In this document: positions 1-14,018 of the stretch, one piece after another | Numbering within the stretch: position 1 is the first letter of the stretch | Layout: every line of letters begins with the position of its first letter | Origin: Acorus gramineus | Taxonomy: Eukaryota > Streptophyta > Magnoliopsida > Acorales > Acoraceae | Direction of reading: 5' to 3' | Length of the DNA stretch: 64,000 nt | Assembly: GCA_030737835.1 (NCBI GenBank) | Contig: JAUJYN010000026.1 | Location: 2,450,861 to 2,514,860 of the forward strand | Program-made: the position numbers and the translations under genes | Notes under the pieces: generated by a model | Database searches by the model: none | What the model was told of the DNA's origin: nothing | Seen by the model: only the letters and a program-made list of their open reading frames with translations

Positions 1-434
1 GCTTTCCAACGCCGGGGAGTCCCTACTCGGATCCAACGAAGGGGAGAAAACAGCCTACTCACATGGATACGATCCTCTTGGATCCGTCGACAACGATTTC
101 TAACACTACTAATGTCATGAATTCTCAAGAATTCCTCCAGGGCGCATAACTAAGATGCGGGGAAACATATATTATAACAACAAGGTTATAATATTCTCTA
201 AGGCATGCTTATACCAATATAATCTCATTTGATTTAAATAAATTAAACTAATATGGGAAACATGCAAAGATCAAGGCTTTTCAAGCATGGGACATGGTGT
301 CTAGGCATGTATGGGCCTCTATGCATGAATCATGGGTGTATATCCCTAGCATATAATGTCTAATATGGCATGGTTATATCATAGCAAACATGCATTAACA
401 TGGTATCTACATATTATAGCTAGGGGGCCCCATC

Positions 435-467
435 GATGCGCGACGCGCGTCGCGCGTCGAGCGCATC
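435..467 (-). other. Conserved LTR hairpin, subfamily C copy
   Basis: GATGCGC-type arm at 435 pairs with GCGCATC ending at 467, with a CGACGCGCG-type inner stem. It sits directly after the GTGAGTGG donor-like site and is flanked by a GGGGCCCC block. The matching C copies are at 8112-8147 and 12355-12390. Confidence 0.7.
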
Positions 468-507
468 CCTAGAGAGGGGGGGGGGGGATTGGAATCGAAC
501 CACTCAC

Positions 508-546
508 CTTACAACCCGGGACCTCGCGCATCCCATCCGACGAGAT
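508..546 (-). other. Micro-exon-like segment (39 b), subfamily C
   Basis: On the minus strand a ..TTGCAG acceptor-like site precedes 39 bases that end just before GTGAGTGG. The equivalent segments in the other C copies are 8186-8224 and 12436-12474, also 39 bases. Function unknown; see the findings. Confidence 0.55.
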
Positions 547-3500
547 CTGCAAGGTAGGGGCATCCAATTTGGTGAGTAACAACACAATTTACACATAAAA
601 ATCATTAGAAATACCAAATACTCGGACAAGCATGCATACGGACTCGCATGCATGCGAGCATGCACGTACGCACGCGAGTCCGAGTGCCCCAACACCTACC
701 CAAACCCTCGGGCAGCCACACGCATGGCCCCCCGCACGTGCACGCACGCATACGCACGCACGCACGCGCCCCAGCACCCTCGGCGCACTGCCACGCGTCT
801 GCCCGGTGCCCTCGCGCTCACTGCGCGCCCAAGCAGAACCCCGCGCATGCCCCAGCACGCACACGCACGCGCGTGCACGCGCAGGCACGCGCACTGGCCC
901 CTAGCCCCGCGCCCAAGCGCATGCCCAGGCGCACTTCCCCGCGCGGAACCCCGCTCACGCCAGCGCCCGCGCGCACCCGCACGCCCACTCCGCGCGCACC
1001 CGCGCGCGTCTGCGCGCCAGCCTGCGCCTGCCAGCGCCCTTCTGCGCGCGCGCACGCGCACTGACTGCCCCCAACGCTCTCCCAGCCCCTCCCAACCTCT
1101 TTTAACCCTCTCCAACCCCTCACACACACTCTAACCCCAATGCATAGCATGCATGAACACCCTAACCATCCCAACAACCCTAAAAATAAAAAAGAAGGGG
1201 AAGAGGACTTACCAAAAGAGGGAAACGGAAAGGGGGATATGCGGGGCTCTCGACGCACCGACGACCACCTCAACCACCACCACCACTACTACCTCTTCAG
1301 CCTCTCCTCAGCCTCCTTCTTGGCTGAAAATCAGGGGGGGGGGGAAGGATCATGAAAAGGGAGATTGAGAGAGGAGGATCAACAACAACACATGAACAAA
1401 CCCTTCTCTTCTTCCTTCACCTTCTCCTTCTCTTCTCTTTGGGGAATAAACACAAACACTTGGGGGCTTTGAAAGAGAGAAGGAGAGACAAGAAGTAGAT
1501 GTGGGGAATGGGAGGGGAAGAGAGAGAGAGAGAGAGAGAGATTTTGTTTGGGCAAATAAATATCTAAAAGAGGGGTGGAAATGACCATTTCATCCCTGAC
1601 TTAGAAATTCTGGACATGCTTCACTAGAACAGCCATAACTTCCTCAATATAGCTCCGAATTGCACAATTCCAATTCCATTAGAAAGCCAATAAGATTATC
1701 TACAACTTTCATGTTTATGCCAAGATCAAATAATCTCTCCAGCTATTCCGAAATATGAGCTAAACATTGAACAGGGCTGCTGCCAGAATTTTTCATCCTC
1801 GGGGTATACTTAGAAAAATACCCATAACTTTCACTACATGAATCCAGTTGATCTGATTCCACTTTTGTATGAAAGCTAACTCAAAACTGAGCATCTCATA
1901 ATAAAATCATATTTAAACCTCTTCATCTTGGATTTTAACAAAATCAAATCCAAATACCAAATCGGAAATACATAACTTCTAGGAGAAAAAATTATGTAGC
2001 CAAATTTTCAATCAGAGCGCTCCGAATGATACAAGCATAACATGCGTACAGCGATACGCATCAGTAGCACATACAAGTTTTGGCACCCAAACAGGACAGC
2101 TTCGACGCTGGGGTGTTCGACGCACGACAATGTCGGGAGGAAGCACCCCATGTTCGCAAAGCGAACCCTATGGGAAAGTCAACTACGCTCGATAATCACA
2201 TATCGATGATATCGAATACTCTTGTACTCCCACACGGGTGCGTCGCTTGGACACAAGGGGTTACCTCTGCTCTCACGCAGAAATAAGCCCAAGGCACATA
2301 ACCCAACAGGCGGTTCATACACACGCCTAGCACGGGTAGGCCTAGCTTAATGCCATAACTACCGGCTTAAAAAAACCGATAAGATAATGAATTCTCCTGA
2401 ATTCCTAACGAGTGCATCGCTCGGATGCACGGGGGCGATTACATCGCTAGCACTCTAACTAATAAGGTACAACCTGTCACGCCCCAGGCGTCCCCGAGAC
2501 GTGGCAATAATAAATGTAATATCAGCCATCAATACCTGAGGTCAATAAAGACACCAACAACAATACACAAGGCGGCAAAGCAAGATAATGATAACTGACT
2601 GAAAAGCGGAAGCATAATATATAACAATGTCTGTAAATCAAAAACATTATTACAGACCTGAATACACAATCAATGTCCTGTGGAAGCCAAGTCTAGACCA
2701 AAGAAAATACAACCTGTGCCACATGCACGATTTACAAAGCATAAAATGACTCTAGGAATGCTGACAGCCTCGCACTCGCCACCCGCCGGCAGAACGCTCC
2801 ACGCCCATAAGACCACGCCACAGGAAAGCTCCAGCTCTACGCCCAACACTGCCCCTGAAAAGAAACAGTATGCGAGGGGTGAGCTACAAGCTCAGTGAGT
2901 GGCTGGAAACCAATCACCATTCTACAGTTCAATACATAATCAGTTCCCTTTTCCAAGGAAAAACATGGGTACAAACCCAATGGATCACTGGGTCACGCGG
3001 CGGCGCGACCAACCTCACCCCCACCCTCACTCCCGAAGGGAATATTTTGGGACTTATGGGGAGAGACCATACCGTCGGTCGAAGAGACCCGGATTTACTG
3101 GTCTACTCACACTACTGGATCATCTACATCTAGATAATCGCCCATCGATGTCCTTCAACATCCATCACGAGACCGGACCCAACATCTATGGGAACGGTCG
3201 AACAACGAATGGGTCACGAGGCGACGCGTCTTCGCCTCATCCACACCCTCACTCCTGAAAGGAGACATTTTGGGACTTTGGGAGAGACTTAGACTGCTCT
3301 ACACCCCTGGTCCACCGGTAGCCTCTCCCCGCTCCGTAGCTTACCTGGTCTACTCCCACGATTTAGCACAGTCCGAAACCAAATCAGGAGGTGCAGACTG
3401 ATGGGAGTCCTCTATCAGGATAGCCTGTCTAACGCTGGGGATGTCACTACACGGATCCAATGAAGGGGAGAGCGATTCCACGCTCGCGGCAACATTCAAT

Positions 3501-5529
3501 AACCCTCTCCCAGGTAGTATCTACAACCCGATCTCCTCAACCCACCACTCTCGATACTCGCTCATCGAGATGCCACACACATGCATAACAGCAATCAACA
3601 CACTCATATTAACCTCAAAGTAGCCATAGCCTCTAAGTGGCAGCAACTACACAATCCAACGGGTCGCTACATCGCCGACCCACCACAACCTCACCCTCAC
3701 CCTCACAGGGTAACATGGTCTTTTGGGACTGACTAGGCTTTTGTCACGCCCCAGGGCGGCCGTCCCTGGGACGCGGCAAGTGTATATATAATATCAGAAT
3801 CTACACAGGAGGTCAATAATATATCATACACAACAACTAGAATGACACACATGCAACAAAGGGGCTGACATGATATATACACCAAATGCGGAAGCAAAAG
3901 ACTGAATCTGTAAATAAACATTCTACAGACTCGATACTCAATCATAAGTCCTGTGAGAGCCAATATACACAAATACAACTGAACATATACTAACACGTGC
4001 CAAGCACGAAAATCAAATACATACAGTCAAGAAAGGATGCTGATAACCTCTGGCACTCGCGGAACGTGGCGCTGCTCCGCTACTGAAGGAATCCCTCGGA
4101 AAGCTCCAACTGCTGCTCCGGCTCTAGCTCAGGCTCAGTGACCACTGGGGAAAAACATATGCGAGGGGTGAGCCACACGCTCAGTGAACAGCACAACCCA
4201 TGCATCACAGACAATATTTACCACAATTCCATTATTTATCCAGCCTCTAAGACATAACAACATAATCCAGTGGTTCGTACCTCGCCGAACCACCTCACCC
4301 TCACCCTCACCCATCAATGGGTGACATAGGCTATTGGGACTGATAATCATCCAACCACAAATCCAGTAGGTCGCTCATCGCCAACCCACTACACCCTCAC
4401 CCTCACCCTACCACGGGTGACATAGGATATTGGGACTGACTAGGCTGTTGGTCACCCTTGGTCCACCGATAGTCTCTCCTCCACTCCGTAGGCCGCTTGG
4501 TTTTCACCCACAACTTCAGCCCAGTCCGAAACCAAATCAGGAGGCGCCTACTGATGGGAACCCTTGGAAGGGACGGCCTTTCTAACGCTGGGGCAGTCTC
4601 TACCAGATCCAACGAAGGGAAACAGAACAGCCTATCCATACGCATATGATCCACTCGGATCCGCCGACAACACATCTCTACAACTCTAATGTCATGAACT
4701 CTTCAGAGTTCCTCCAGGGCGCATAACCAAGATGCGGGGAACACGTACAATAAATGCAAGGTTGTAATATCATTGGGGGAAAGAACTCGGGAGGGCGGCG
4801 TGAGTTCCCGATATAGGATACCCCGACAACCAAAAAGGAACACGGAGTACCCTAACCCGGGTCTCACCGCTGTCCTCGCAAGGCCCCTCCCCTATAATAT
4901 TCACTAAATATGCAATAATCATACCAGTTATATAACATTACTTATAATATTAATGGGACTAGAAACCTTGGGAGGGCAGCATGAGGTCCCGATACAGGAC
5001 ATCCCGACAACCAAACAAGGAACACGGAGTACCCTAACACGGGTCTCAATGTTGACCTCGCAAGGCTCCTCCCTATAATATTATCTAAGGCATGCGATTT
5101 AACATACACTAGCATTTAATTTAATAAATAAACTAGTAGGACGCATGCATAGGCCGAGGTTTCCTAGCATGAAAACAGGGGGCATGGTGCATGGCTCTCA
5201 CACCTATCCTATGGGTGCAAGTCCCTAACATAAAAGCCTAGGGTAGCATGCATTCTGTATTTAAAATCATGCTCACATGCAATACATATTACTACAGGTT
5301 AATATAATCCACGGTGCCCTAGGAGAGGTCGGTATACGCCCAAGTGCGTATAACGCCTCTCTACTGGGTTGGATTGTCCCACTCACCGGTATCTGGGTCG
5401 TCGCGCGACCGTCCGTCCAGATCTGCAAGACAGACATTCAATATGGTGAGAATGATACATAAATACTCTAAAACACCCAAACATACAAAACCCACAACTA
5501 AACACCTAACACTCGGGCAAACGTGCATA

Positions 5530-6510
5530 CGACCCGCACGCACGCTAGCCCGAGCACTCCCGGCAACCACCCGCACGGCCGCCCGACCGCCCGGGTGCAC
5601 CGCCGCGCCTCAGCCAACACACCCCGCGCACCGCCGGAACTCCCTGGTGCACCGCGCACCCCCTGCGCCCCAGCGCAACCGCCCGCGCACACCCCGCACG
5701 CCTCGCGCTGGCCCGCGAGCACCCCGCACGCCCAGCGCGCAGCGCCACGCCCCGCGCGCCCCCCGCGCGCACCTCCAGCCCCCTCTCCGCGCGCACCTAC
5801 CAGCCTCTACCCGCGCGCACCACGCGCGCACGCCTGCGCCTCAGCCCAGCGCCCGGTATCCGCGGCCCAGCACCCGACGCTCAGCGCCCAGCACCCGGGA
5901 GCCTCACCCAGCGCCCACGCGCACGCACGCGCAACACGTGCCCAGCGCGCCTGGCAGCACGCGCCCAGCGCGCCTGCCAGCATGCCCACGCTGCTGCCCG
6001 CGTTGCCTGCCTGCACGCGTCGCCGAGTGGCCCGAGCACCGTTCGCCTGCACGCCCGGCACTGCTCGCCTGATGCCCGAGCACCTCCTGCCCTGCTCGCC
6101 TGCGCGCCCAGCCTGCCAGCCCGGTCCGCCCGCGCGCACAGCCCACAGCCTGCCTACCCACATGCCTCCCCCTGCACCCCCCGAGCGCACGTCCGAGCGC
6201 GCGCCTGCGCGCACGCGCTCGCGCGCTCGGCAAACTGGTGCGCCTGCTCCCAGCCTACCCGGCTAGTCCTACCCAACTCCTCGCGCACAGCTCGCCCAGC
6301 TCCCCAGCACCAGCCGCTCGACCAGCCTTCCCGGGTGTACCCGCGCGCAGCACGCCCAGCGCCCGCACGCCCAGCACACCCGCGCGCCCAGCACCCGCAC
6401 GCCCAGCACGACCAGCACGCGCGCCCTGCATGCCCGCGCGCACGCTCGCACGCACGCACGCGCGCGCCCAGCCTGCTGTGCTGCTGCCGGTGCTACCTGC
6501 TGCCCGAGAC
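5530..6510 (-). repeat. CpG-rich low-complexity block in LTR Y
   Basis: Nearly 1 kb made mostly of CGCGCAC, GCCCAGC and similar words on the plus strand, C-rich here and G-rich in LTR sense. It is the longest of nine such blocks in the window and lies between the donor-like and acceptor-like sites of the LTR. Confidence 0.8.
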
Positions 6511-6836
6511 CATCCCCCACCCATACCCGAGCACCTCTACCACCACCCACCGACCTCCGACCACCTCCACAGCCCTCCGACGGCCACCCACAGCCGCCGA
6601 CCTCCACCCAACCCCAAAACCCACCTCCTAACATTCATCTAAACAAGAAAAGAGGGGAAATAGGGCTTACCAAGGGGAGGAAGGGAAGTCCGGACGCTCT
6701 CTGCGCGCCGAAACCTTTCCCCTAAGGCTTCCACCACCCGGATCTACTCCAACATCCGAAATGGGCCAAAACAGAGGAGAAGAGAGGGGGGACGGAGGGG
6801 CTAATCTCGCCGGAATCGGGATTTGAAACCACCGGG

Positions 6837-6861
6837 GTGTAGATCGGGACCCGATCTACAC
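6837..6861. repeat. 25-bp palindrome in subfamily D LTR
   Basis: Arms GTGTAGATCGGG and CCCGATCTACAC around one central base. The same palindrome is at 50304-50328, 55202-55226 and 57839-57863, always in D LTRs and downstream of the TATA-like box where one is present. Confidence 0.85.
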
Positions 6862-9800
6862 TTCCTAGGTTTTAGGTTTTTAGGTTTGAGGGCTCTAGGG
6901 GGCTCAAAAGTGAGAAAAATGGAGAAGAGGAGAGAGGGGAAGGGTTGGTAGGGATGATGAATAGTAATCCGAAAATTAGATCCCACCTTTATATAGCGAG
7001 CGACTTAAAAACCCAGATACGCCCCGGAACTGTGAAATTTCGGGAACGTTACCGGAATTCGATGAAATTTTTGTGAGAGGCTTAAAATGGCACCAGGACA
7101 CCAAATATGCAGTTAGATTTCCAATCGGAGTCCTCTAACTCAGGACGATAGCTAACAGTCCAAAAATTAGCGGTTCCGATCGAAAATCGAAAAAATGAAA
7201 AACTGCCAGAACGCTCCAACGGTTACCAGTAGGTTAAAAATGACACAAATATAACAAGGCTGTTAATCACCCTTGGTCCACCGATAGCCTCTCCTCCACA
7301 CCGTAGCTCGCCTGGTCTACTCCCACGATTCAGCACAGTCCGAAACCAAATCAGGAGGTGCCTACTGATGGGAGCCCTATGTCAGGACGGCCTGTCTAAC
7401 GCTGAGGAGTCCCTACATGGATCCAACGAAGGGAAGAGAAACAGCCTACCCACACGGATACGATCCACTTGGATCCGTCGACACCGATTGCAACTCTACT
7501 AATGACATGAATTCTTAAGAATTCCTCCAGGGCGCATAACCAAGATGCGGGGAGACATATATTATAACGACAAGGTTATAATATTCTCTAAGGCATGCTT
7601 GCAACTATATGCTCACATAATCCCCTAAGATGGGGGGAGACATATATCATAACCACAAGGTTACAATATTCTCTAAGGCATGCTCACATTCTGATTTAAT
7701 TAGATTAAACTAGATGGGAACATGCATAGCTCGGGGCTTTCCTAGCATGAAAACATGGTATCAGGATGCATAGGCCTCTATCCTCAACATTAGGGTGCAT
7801 ATTCCTAGCATACAAAGCCTAAGGTGGCATGGATACAACATAATGATCATGCATAGCACAGATTCAAGGCTTTTAAGTACAGGACATGGTGTCCAGGCAT
7901 GTACGGGCCTCTATACACGATACATGGATGTATATCCCTAGCATACAAGTCTAAGGTGGCATGGATACATCATATTGATCATGCATAGCTCAAGGTTCAA
8001 GGCTTTTAAGTACAGGACATGGTGTCCAGCATCTACGGGTCTCTATACATGATGCATGGATGTATATCACTAGCATGCAAAATCTCTACATATTAGTTAG
8101 GGGGCCCCATCGATGCGCGACGCGCGTCTACGCGGGTCAAGTGCATCCCTAGAGAGGGGGGGGGGATTGCAATCAAACCACTCACCTTATGACCCGGGAC
8201 CTCGCGCATCCCATCCGATGAGATCTGCAAGGTAGGGGCATCCAACTGGTGAGAAACAACACAATTTACACATAGAAATCATTAGAAATACCCAATACTC
8301 GACAAGCATGCATACGGGCTCGCACGCATGCAAGCACGCACGTACGCACGCGAGTCCGAGTGCCCCGACACCTACCCGAACCCTCGGGCAGCCACACGCA
8401 TGGCCCCCCGCACACGCACGCACGAATGCGCACGCACGCACGCACCCCAGCACCATCGACGCACTGCCGCGCGCCTACCCTCGTGCCCAAACGCGCTGCC
8501 GCGCGCACTGCGCGTCCAGCCCGCGCCCCTCACGCAGCACCCCGCTCAAGCCCCGACATGCTCCAGCACGCGCACGCACGCACTGGTCCCCAGCCCCGCG
8601 CCCAGGCGCATGCCCAGGCGCCCTGTCCGTGCGCGCGCACGCTCGCGCGCACTCCCGCGCAACCCCGCTCGCACCCCCGCTCGCGCCTGCACCCACACGC
8701 ACCCGCGCACGCTCCCGCGCGCGTCTGCGGGCCCTCCAGCGCCCGCCTGCGAGCGCGCTTGCGCGCGCATGCACGCAGACGACCTGAAACGCGCGCCCTG
8801 CCAACCTTTACCTCATTTTAACCCTTCCCAACCCCTCACACACACCCTAACCCATCTACCTAGCATGCATGACCTCCCTATCATCCCCTTAAGCCATGGA
8901 AACCAAGAAAAGAAGGGGAGGAGCTCACCTTGGAGGGAGAACAAAAGGGGGAGGTTCAGGGGCCCTCGACGCACCCGCGACCACCTCGACCGCCACCACC
9001 ACCACCTCGGCCTCATCAGCCCTCCCATGGCTACAAATCAGGGGGAGGGGGGATTCCATGTAAAGGAACTTGAGAGAGGGGAAGATCAACCACACAACAC
9101 ACTTGCACAAACACTCACCATTCTTCCTCCTCCACCATCTCTTTCTCATTTAGGGATTAAAACAAACACTTGGGGGGGGGTTTGAAAAGAGAGAAGGAGA
9201 GGAAATAGGGGTTGACGTGGGGAATGGGAGGGGAAGAAAGAGAGAGAAGATATTTATGCCAAAAATATCTTAAGAGGGGATGAAATGACTAAGTCGCCCT
9301 TTGACCAGAAATTCTGCGCATGCTTCACTGGAACAGCCATAACTTCCTCGATATAGCTCCGAATTGCACAATTCCAAGTCCGTTGGAAAGCTAAGAAGAT
9401 TATCTACAACTTTCATGTTTATGCCAAGATCAAATAATCTCTCCAGATATTCCAAAATTAGAGCTAAACATAGAACAGGGCTGCTGCCAGAATTTCCCTC
9501 CCCGGGGTATACTTGGAAAAATACCCATAACTTTTACTACAAGAATCCAGTTGATCTAATTCCACTTCTGTACGAAAGCTAACTCAAAACTGGACATCTC
9601 ATAGTAAACTCATATTTAAACCTCTTCATCTTGGATTTTAACAAAATCGAATCCAGATACCAAATTGGAATACATAACTTCTAGGAAAAAATTTATGTAC
9701 CCAAATTTTCAAACAGAGCGCTCCAAAATGACACAGGCAAAACACAACCCAACAATGGGTCATACCCACGCCTATTTCAGATAGGCCTAATCAGTTTTAA

Positions 9801-10351
9801 CATGCACATATATAGCTAGGAGAATTATATCTTAGTTATGTACATGAACTACATGCACAATAACATATCAAATAATTATAGGAATACTCCCTAACATGGA
9901 TAAACAATATATATACCATTCATGGGCTAAATAATATGCATACAAGACTACAAGCATACCTCATGTTAGCATACAAGCATTCAAGCATACAAGCATACCT
10001 CATACAAGCATACTAGCATTCAAGCATATACCCTAAAATGCGTTGGATATCACCAACTTAAAAGGGAAGGGTCAAGCGCGATCTCGCGCACTTTTAGGTG
10101 CATGTCCATATTCCCGAACGAACCTGAGTCGAGTAGGAAATTGCATCCTCTTACTCTGTTCCCGCAAAGAGGGAGGGCAAGAGAGAGGGAAAGTCTCATC
10201 CTCTTCAGAAGCTGGTCATAGCTTTGCCCCAACAAGATGGGTGCAACAACCATACCACGTCCTCCAGTCTTATGACTAGGGAATATTAAGTATGCACCCG
10301 GTTATTAACCCAGGTTTAATCATGCTAGATATTACAAACATAGGGAGATAG

Positions 10352-13300
10352 TGTCACGCCCCAGGCATCCCCGAAACGTGGCAAAATAAATATAATACCA
10401 GCTATCAATACCTGAGGTCAATAAGGACACCAACAACAATACACAAGGCAGCAAAGCAAGATAATGATAACTGACTGAAAAGCGGAAGCATAATATATAA
10501 CAATGTCTGTAAATCAAAACATTATTATAGACCCGAATACACAATCAAAGTCCCGTGAAAGCCAAGTCTAGACCAATAAAAAATTCAACCTGTGCCACAT
10601 GCACGATTTACAAAGCATGAAATTACTCTAGGAATGCTGACAGCCTCGCACTCGCCACCTGTCGGAAGAACGCTCCACGCCTATAAGACCATGACACAGG
10701 AAACTCCAGCTCCACGCCTAACACTGCCCCTGAAAAGAAACAGTATGCGAGGGGTGAGCTACAAGCTCAGTGAGTGGCTGGAAACCAATCACCATTCTAC
10801 AGTTCAATACATAAATCAATTTCCTTTCAAGGAAAACATGGGTAGAAACCCAATGGATAACAGGGTCACGCGGCGGCGCGACCAACCTCACCCCCACCCT
10901 CACTCCCGGAGGGAGTCTTTTGGGACTTATGGGGAGAGACCATACCGTCGATCGAAGAGACCCAGATTTACTGGTCTAGAGACCATACCGTCGGTCGAAG
11001 AGACCCGGATTTACTGGTCATCTCAACACTACTGAATCATCTACATCTAGATAATCGCCCAACGATGTCCTTCAACATCGATCACGAGACCAGACCAAAC
11101 AAATATGGGAACGGTCGAACAACGAATGGGTCACGAGGCGACGTGTCTTCGCCTCATCCACACCCTCACTCCTGAAAGGAGACATCTTGGGACTTTGGGA
11201 AGAGACTTAGACTACTCTACACCCCTGGTCCACCGGTAGCCTCTCCCACCCTCGTGGCCTCCGCCTAGTCCTCTGACAGGTATAGCCAACGCCGGGGAGT
11301 TCCTACATCGGATCCAACGAAGGGGAGAACGATTCCACGCTCGCGACATCATTCATTAACCCTCTCCCGGGTAGTATCTACAACCCGATCTCCTCAACTC
11401 ACCGCTCTACACCCTTGGTCCTCCAGTAGCCCTTTCCCACCCTCGTGGCCTCCACCTAGTCCACTCCCACCATCCGTATTGTCCGACACATCGGAGGTAC
11501 CTGCGGACGGGAGCCCTTTGTCAGGTACAGCCAACGTCGGGGAGTTCCTACATCGGATCCAACGAAGGGGAGAATGATCCCGTGTTCGCAAAGCGAAACC
11601 CAATGGAAAACAACCACTCTCGATACTCGCTTATCGAGACATCACACACATGCATAACAACAACCAGCACACTCATATTAACCTTAAAGTAGTCATAGTC
11701 CCTAAACAGGAGTAACTACACAAGCTAGTGGGTCGTAACATCGCCGACCCACCCCACCCTCACCCTTTAGGGGGTGACATGGGCCTTTTGGGACTGACTA
11801 GACTGCTATTCACCCTTCGTCCACCGGTAGCCCTTTCCCACCCTCATAGCCTCGACCTAGTCCACTCCAACTACCAGTACTGTCCGAACACATCGGAGGT
11901 ACCGGACGGAAGCCCTCTGTCAGGTCAGCCATCGCCGGGGAGTACCTACATCGGATCCAACGAAGGGGAGAGAACAACCTACTCACACGCATGCGATCCT
12001 CTTGGATCCGTTGACAACGCTTCCTAACATTTCTAATGTCATGAATTCTCAAGAATTCCTCCAGGGCGCATAACTAAGATGCGGGGAAACCTATATTATA
12101 ACCACAAGGTTATAATATTCTCTAAGGCATGCTTATCACAAAATGCTCACATTTGATTTAAATAAATTAAACTAAATGGGAACATGCATAGCTCGGGGCT
12201 TTCCTATCAAGGAACATGGTGACTAAACATGCATAGGCCGCTATACATGATATAAGGGTGCATATCCCTAGCATACAAAGTCTAAGGTGGCATGGATATA
12301 TCATATTAATCATGCATGCATAGCATTTACATATTATAGCTAGGGGGCCCCATCGATGCGCGACACGCGTCTATGCGGGTCGAGCGCATCCCTAGAGAGG
12401 GGGGGGGGGGGGGAGATTGGAATCAAACCACTCACCTTACGACCCGGGACCTCGCGCATCCCATCCGACGAGATCTGCAAGGTAGGGGCATCCAACTGGT
12501 GAGAAACAACACAATTTACACATAGAAATCATTAGAAATACCCAATACTCGGACAAGCATGCATACGGGCTCGCACGCATGCGAGCACGCACGTACGCAC
12601 GCGAGTCCGAGTGCCCCGACACCTACCCAAACCCTCGGGCAGCCACACGCATGGCCCCCCCGCACGCGTACGCACGAATGCGCACGCACGCATGCACCCC
12701 AGCACCATCGGCGCACTGCCGTGCGCCTGCCCGCGCGCCCAGACGCGCTACCACACGCGCGCGCACGCTCACGCGCGCCCGCGCGCACCGCGCGTCCAGC
12801 CCAGCGCATACCCGCGCGCACTGCGCCCCCCGCACAACACCCCGCGCACACCCCAGCACGTGCACGCACGCGCATGCACGCGCACGCCCGCACTGGTCCC
12901 CAGCCCCGCGCCCAGGCGCATGCCCAGGCGCACCGCTCCGCACGTGCGCACGCTCGCGTGCACTCCCGCACGCACCCCCTCTTGCGCTAGCGCCTGCGCG
13001 CGTCTGCGCGCCCGCCAGTGCCCGCCTGCTCCCGCCTGCACGCGCACGTGCGTAGACAACCCGAAACGCGCGCCCAGCCAACCCTTACCCCTTTTTAACC
13101 CTCCCCAACCCCTCACACACTCTCTAACCCCTATGCATGGCATGCATGAACACCCTAAGCATCCCAACAACCCTAAAAATCAAAAAGAAGGGGAAGAGGA
13201 CTTACCAAAAGAGGGAAACGGAAAGGGGGAGGTGCGGGGCTCTCGACACGCCCACGGCCACCTCAACCACCACCACCACCTCTTCGGCCTCCTCAGCCTC

Positions 13301-14018
13301 CTCTTTGGCTGCAAATCATGTGGGGGGGAATCCATGTAAAGGAACTTGAGAGAGGGAAGAACAAACAACAACAATACATAAGCACAAACCTTCTCCAACA
13401 CTTCCTCCACCACCATCTCCTTCTCATTGAGACATATCAACAAACACATGGGGGGCTTGAATGAGAGAAAGAGAGGACCAAAAATTAGGCGTGGAAGTGA
13501 GAGGGGAAGAGAGAGAGAGAGAGGGAGAAGATATTTATTCCACAAATATCTAAGGGGGAATGACTAATTCACCCTTTGACTAGAAATTCTGCGCATGCTT
13601 CACTGGAATAGCCCAAACTTCCTCAATATAGCTCTGAATTGCTCAATTCCAAGTCCGTTGGAAAGCCAAGAAGATTATCTACAACTTTCATGTTCATGCC
13701 AAGATCAAATAATCCCTCTAGCTATTCCGAAATTAGAGCTAAACATAGAACAGGGCTGCTGCCAGAATTTCCCTCCCCGGGGTATACTTGGAAAAATACC
13801 CATAACTTTTACTACAAGAATCCAGTTGATCTAATTCCACTTCTGTACGAAAGCTAACTCAAAACTGGACATCTCATAATAAAATCATATTTAAACCTCT
13901 TCGTCTTGGATTTTAACAAAATCAAATCCAAATACCAAATCAGGAATACATAACTTCTAGGAAAAATTTATGTACCCAAATTTTCAAACAGAGCGCTCCA
14001 AATGACACAGGCACAACA
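10352..14018 (-). mobile_element. Long gypsy LTR, subfamily C, nested in W
   Basis: Begins TGTCACGCCCCAGGC at 10352 and ends ..GGCACAACA at 14018; 3.67 kb, colinear with X. W resumes on both sides, but the flanking five bases (GATAG and AGTAC) are not a duplication, unlike the other insertions here. This suggests recombination between related LTRs or a damaged junction. Parts: hairpin 12355-12390, 39-base segment 12436-12474, CpG-rich block about 12545-13080, donor-like site near 13200, (GA)n near 13510. Confidence 0.8.

Larger units (their letters stand above)
1..2042 (-). mobile_element. Long gypsy LTR, subfamily C (V), cut by the window edge
   Basis: Minus-oriented LTR of the Tekay-like Ty3/gypsy family described at 19225. 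Read on the minus strand it begins at 2042 with TGTTATGCTTGTATCATTCG and runs off the left edge of the window. It aligns module by module with the LTRs at 2475-9744 and 10352-14018: a CpG-rich block at about 640-1070, a donor-like CTTACC (GGTAAG on the minus strand) at 1208-1213, a 39-base segment at 508-546 between splice-like sites, and a hairpin at 435-467. It interrupts LTR W, whose sequence resumes at 2043. Whether it is solo or part of a larger element cannot be seen. No coding content; the long open frames in the GC-rich part are compositional. Confidence 0.75.
3740..7256 (-). mobile_element. Solo LTR, subfamily D (Y), nested in X
   Basis: The recognisable LTR end TGTCACGCCCCAGGGCGG begins at 3742; the other end is ..AAATATAACA at 7256. 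AGGCT at 3735-3739 and 7257-7261 is the likely target duplication, leaving two extra T at the left junction. The X sequence resumes after 7261. Contents: an internal tandem module at about 4770-4880 and 4960-5085, hairpin core 5333-5352, 36-base segment 5387-5422, an unusually long CpG-rich block about 5530-6510, a 25-bp palindrome 6837-6861, and a TATA-like TATATAAA (minus strand, about 6988-6995). Confidence 0.85.
2475..9744 (-). mobile_element. Solo LTR, subfamily C (X), with a nested LTR
   Basis: Begins TGTCACGCCCCAGG at 2475 and ends ..AAAACA at 9744, flanked by a perfect 5-bp duplication CAACC (2470-2474 and 9745-9749). LTR W continues exactly across it. Without the insertion at 3740-7256 it is about 3.75 kb. 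No PBS, coding region or PPT is present, so it is a solo LTR. Parts: CpG-rich block about 8300-8790, 39-base segment 8186-8224, hairpin 8112-8147. Confidence 0.85.

Noticed and set aside
476-487. Homopolymer G or C runs of 10-15 b (476, 8154, 12399, 19861, 20431, 28606, 29318) as functional elements
   Set aside because: Length varies between copies, and such runs are prone to sequencing and assembly error.
485-520. Possible tRNA gene, from the B-box-like GGTTCGATTCC (minus strand) in LTR V
   Set aside because: No A box or cloverleaf, and related LTRs have GGTTTGATT or GGGACAATC at the same place. It is the sequence next to the donor-like site.
640-1130. Long overlapping open frames on both strands in the CpG-rich LTR blocks (also 5344-6640, 8308-9185, 12516-13339, 26337-27108, 50339-51313, 54312-55247, 57749-58870)
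   Set aside because: Arg/Ala/Pro/Cys-rich products arise in all frames because the low-complexity GC-rich sequence has few stops. They have no family resemblance and do not keep frame between LTR copies.
2475-3740. Inverted-terminal DNA transposon with TGTCACGCCCC ends
   Set aside because: Plus and minus copies at first look like inverted ends, but each complete copy starts TGTT and ends CGTGACA with 5-bp duplications, and one is followed by a PBS. These are LTRs.
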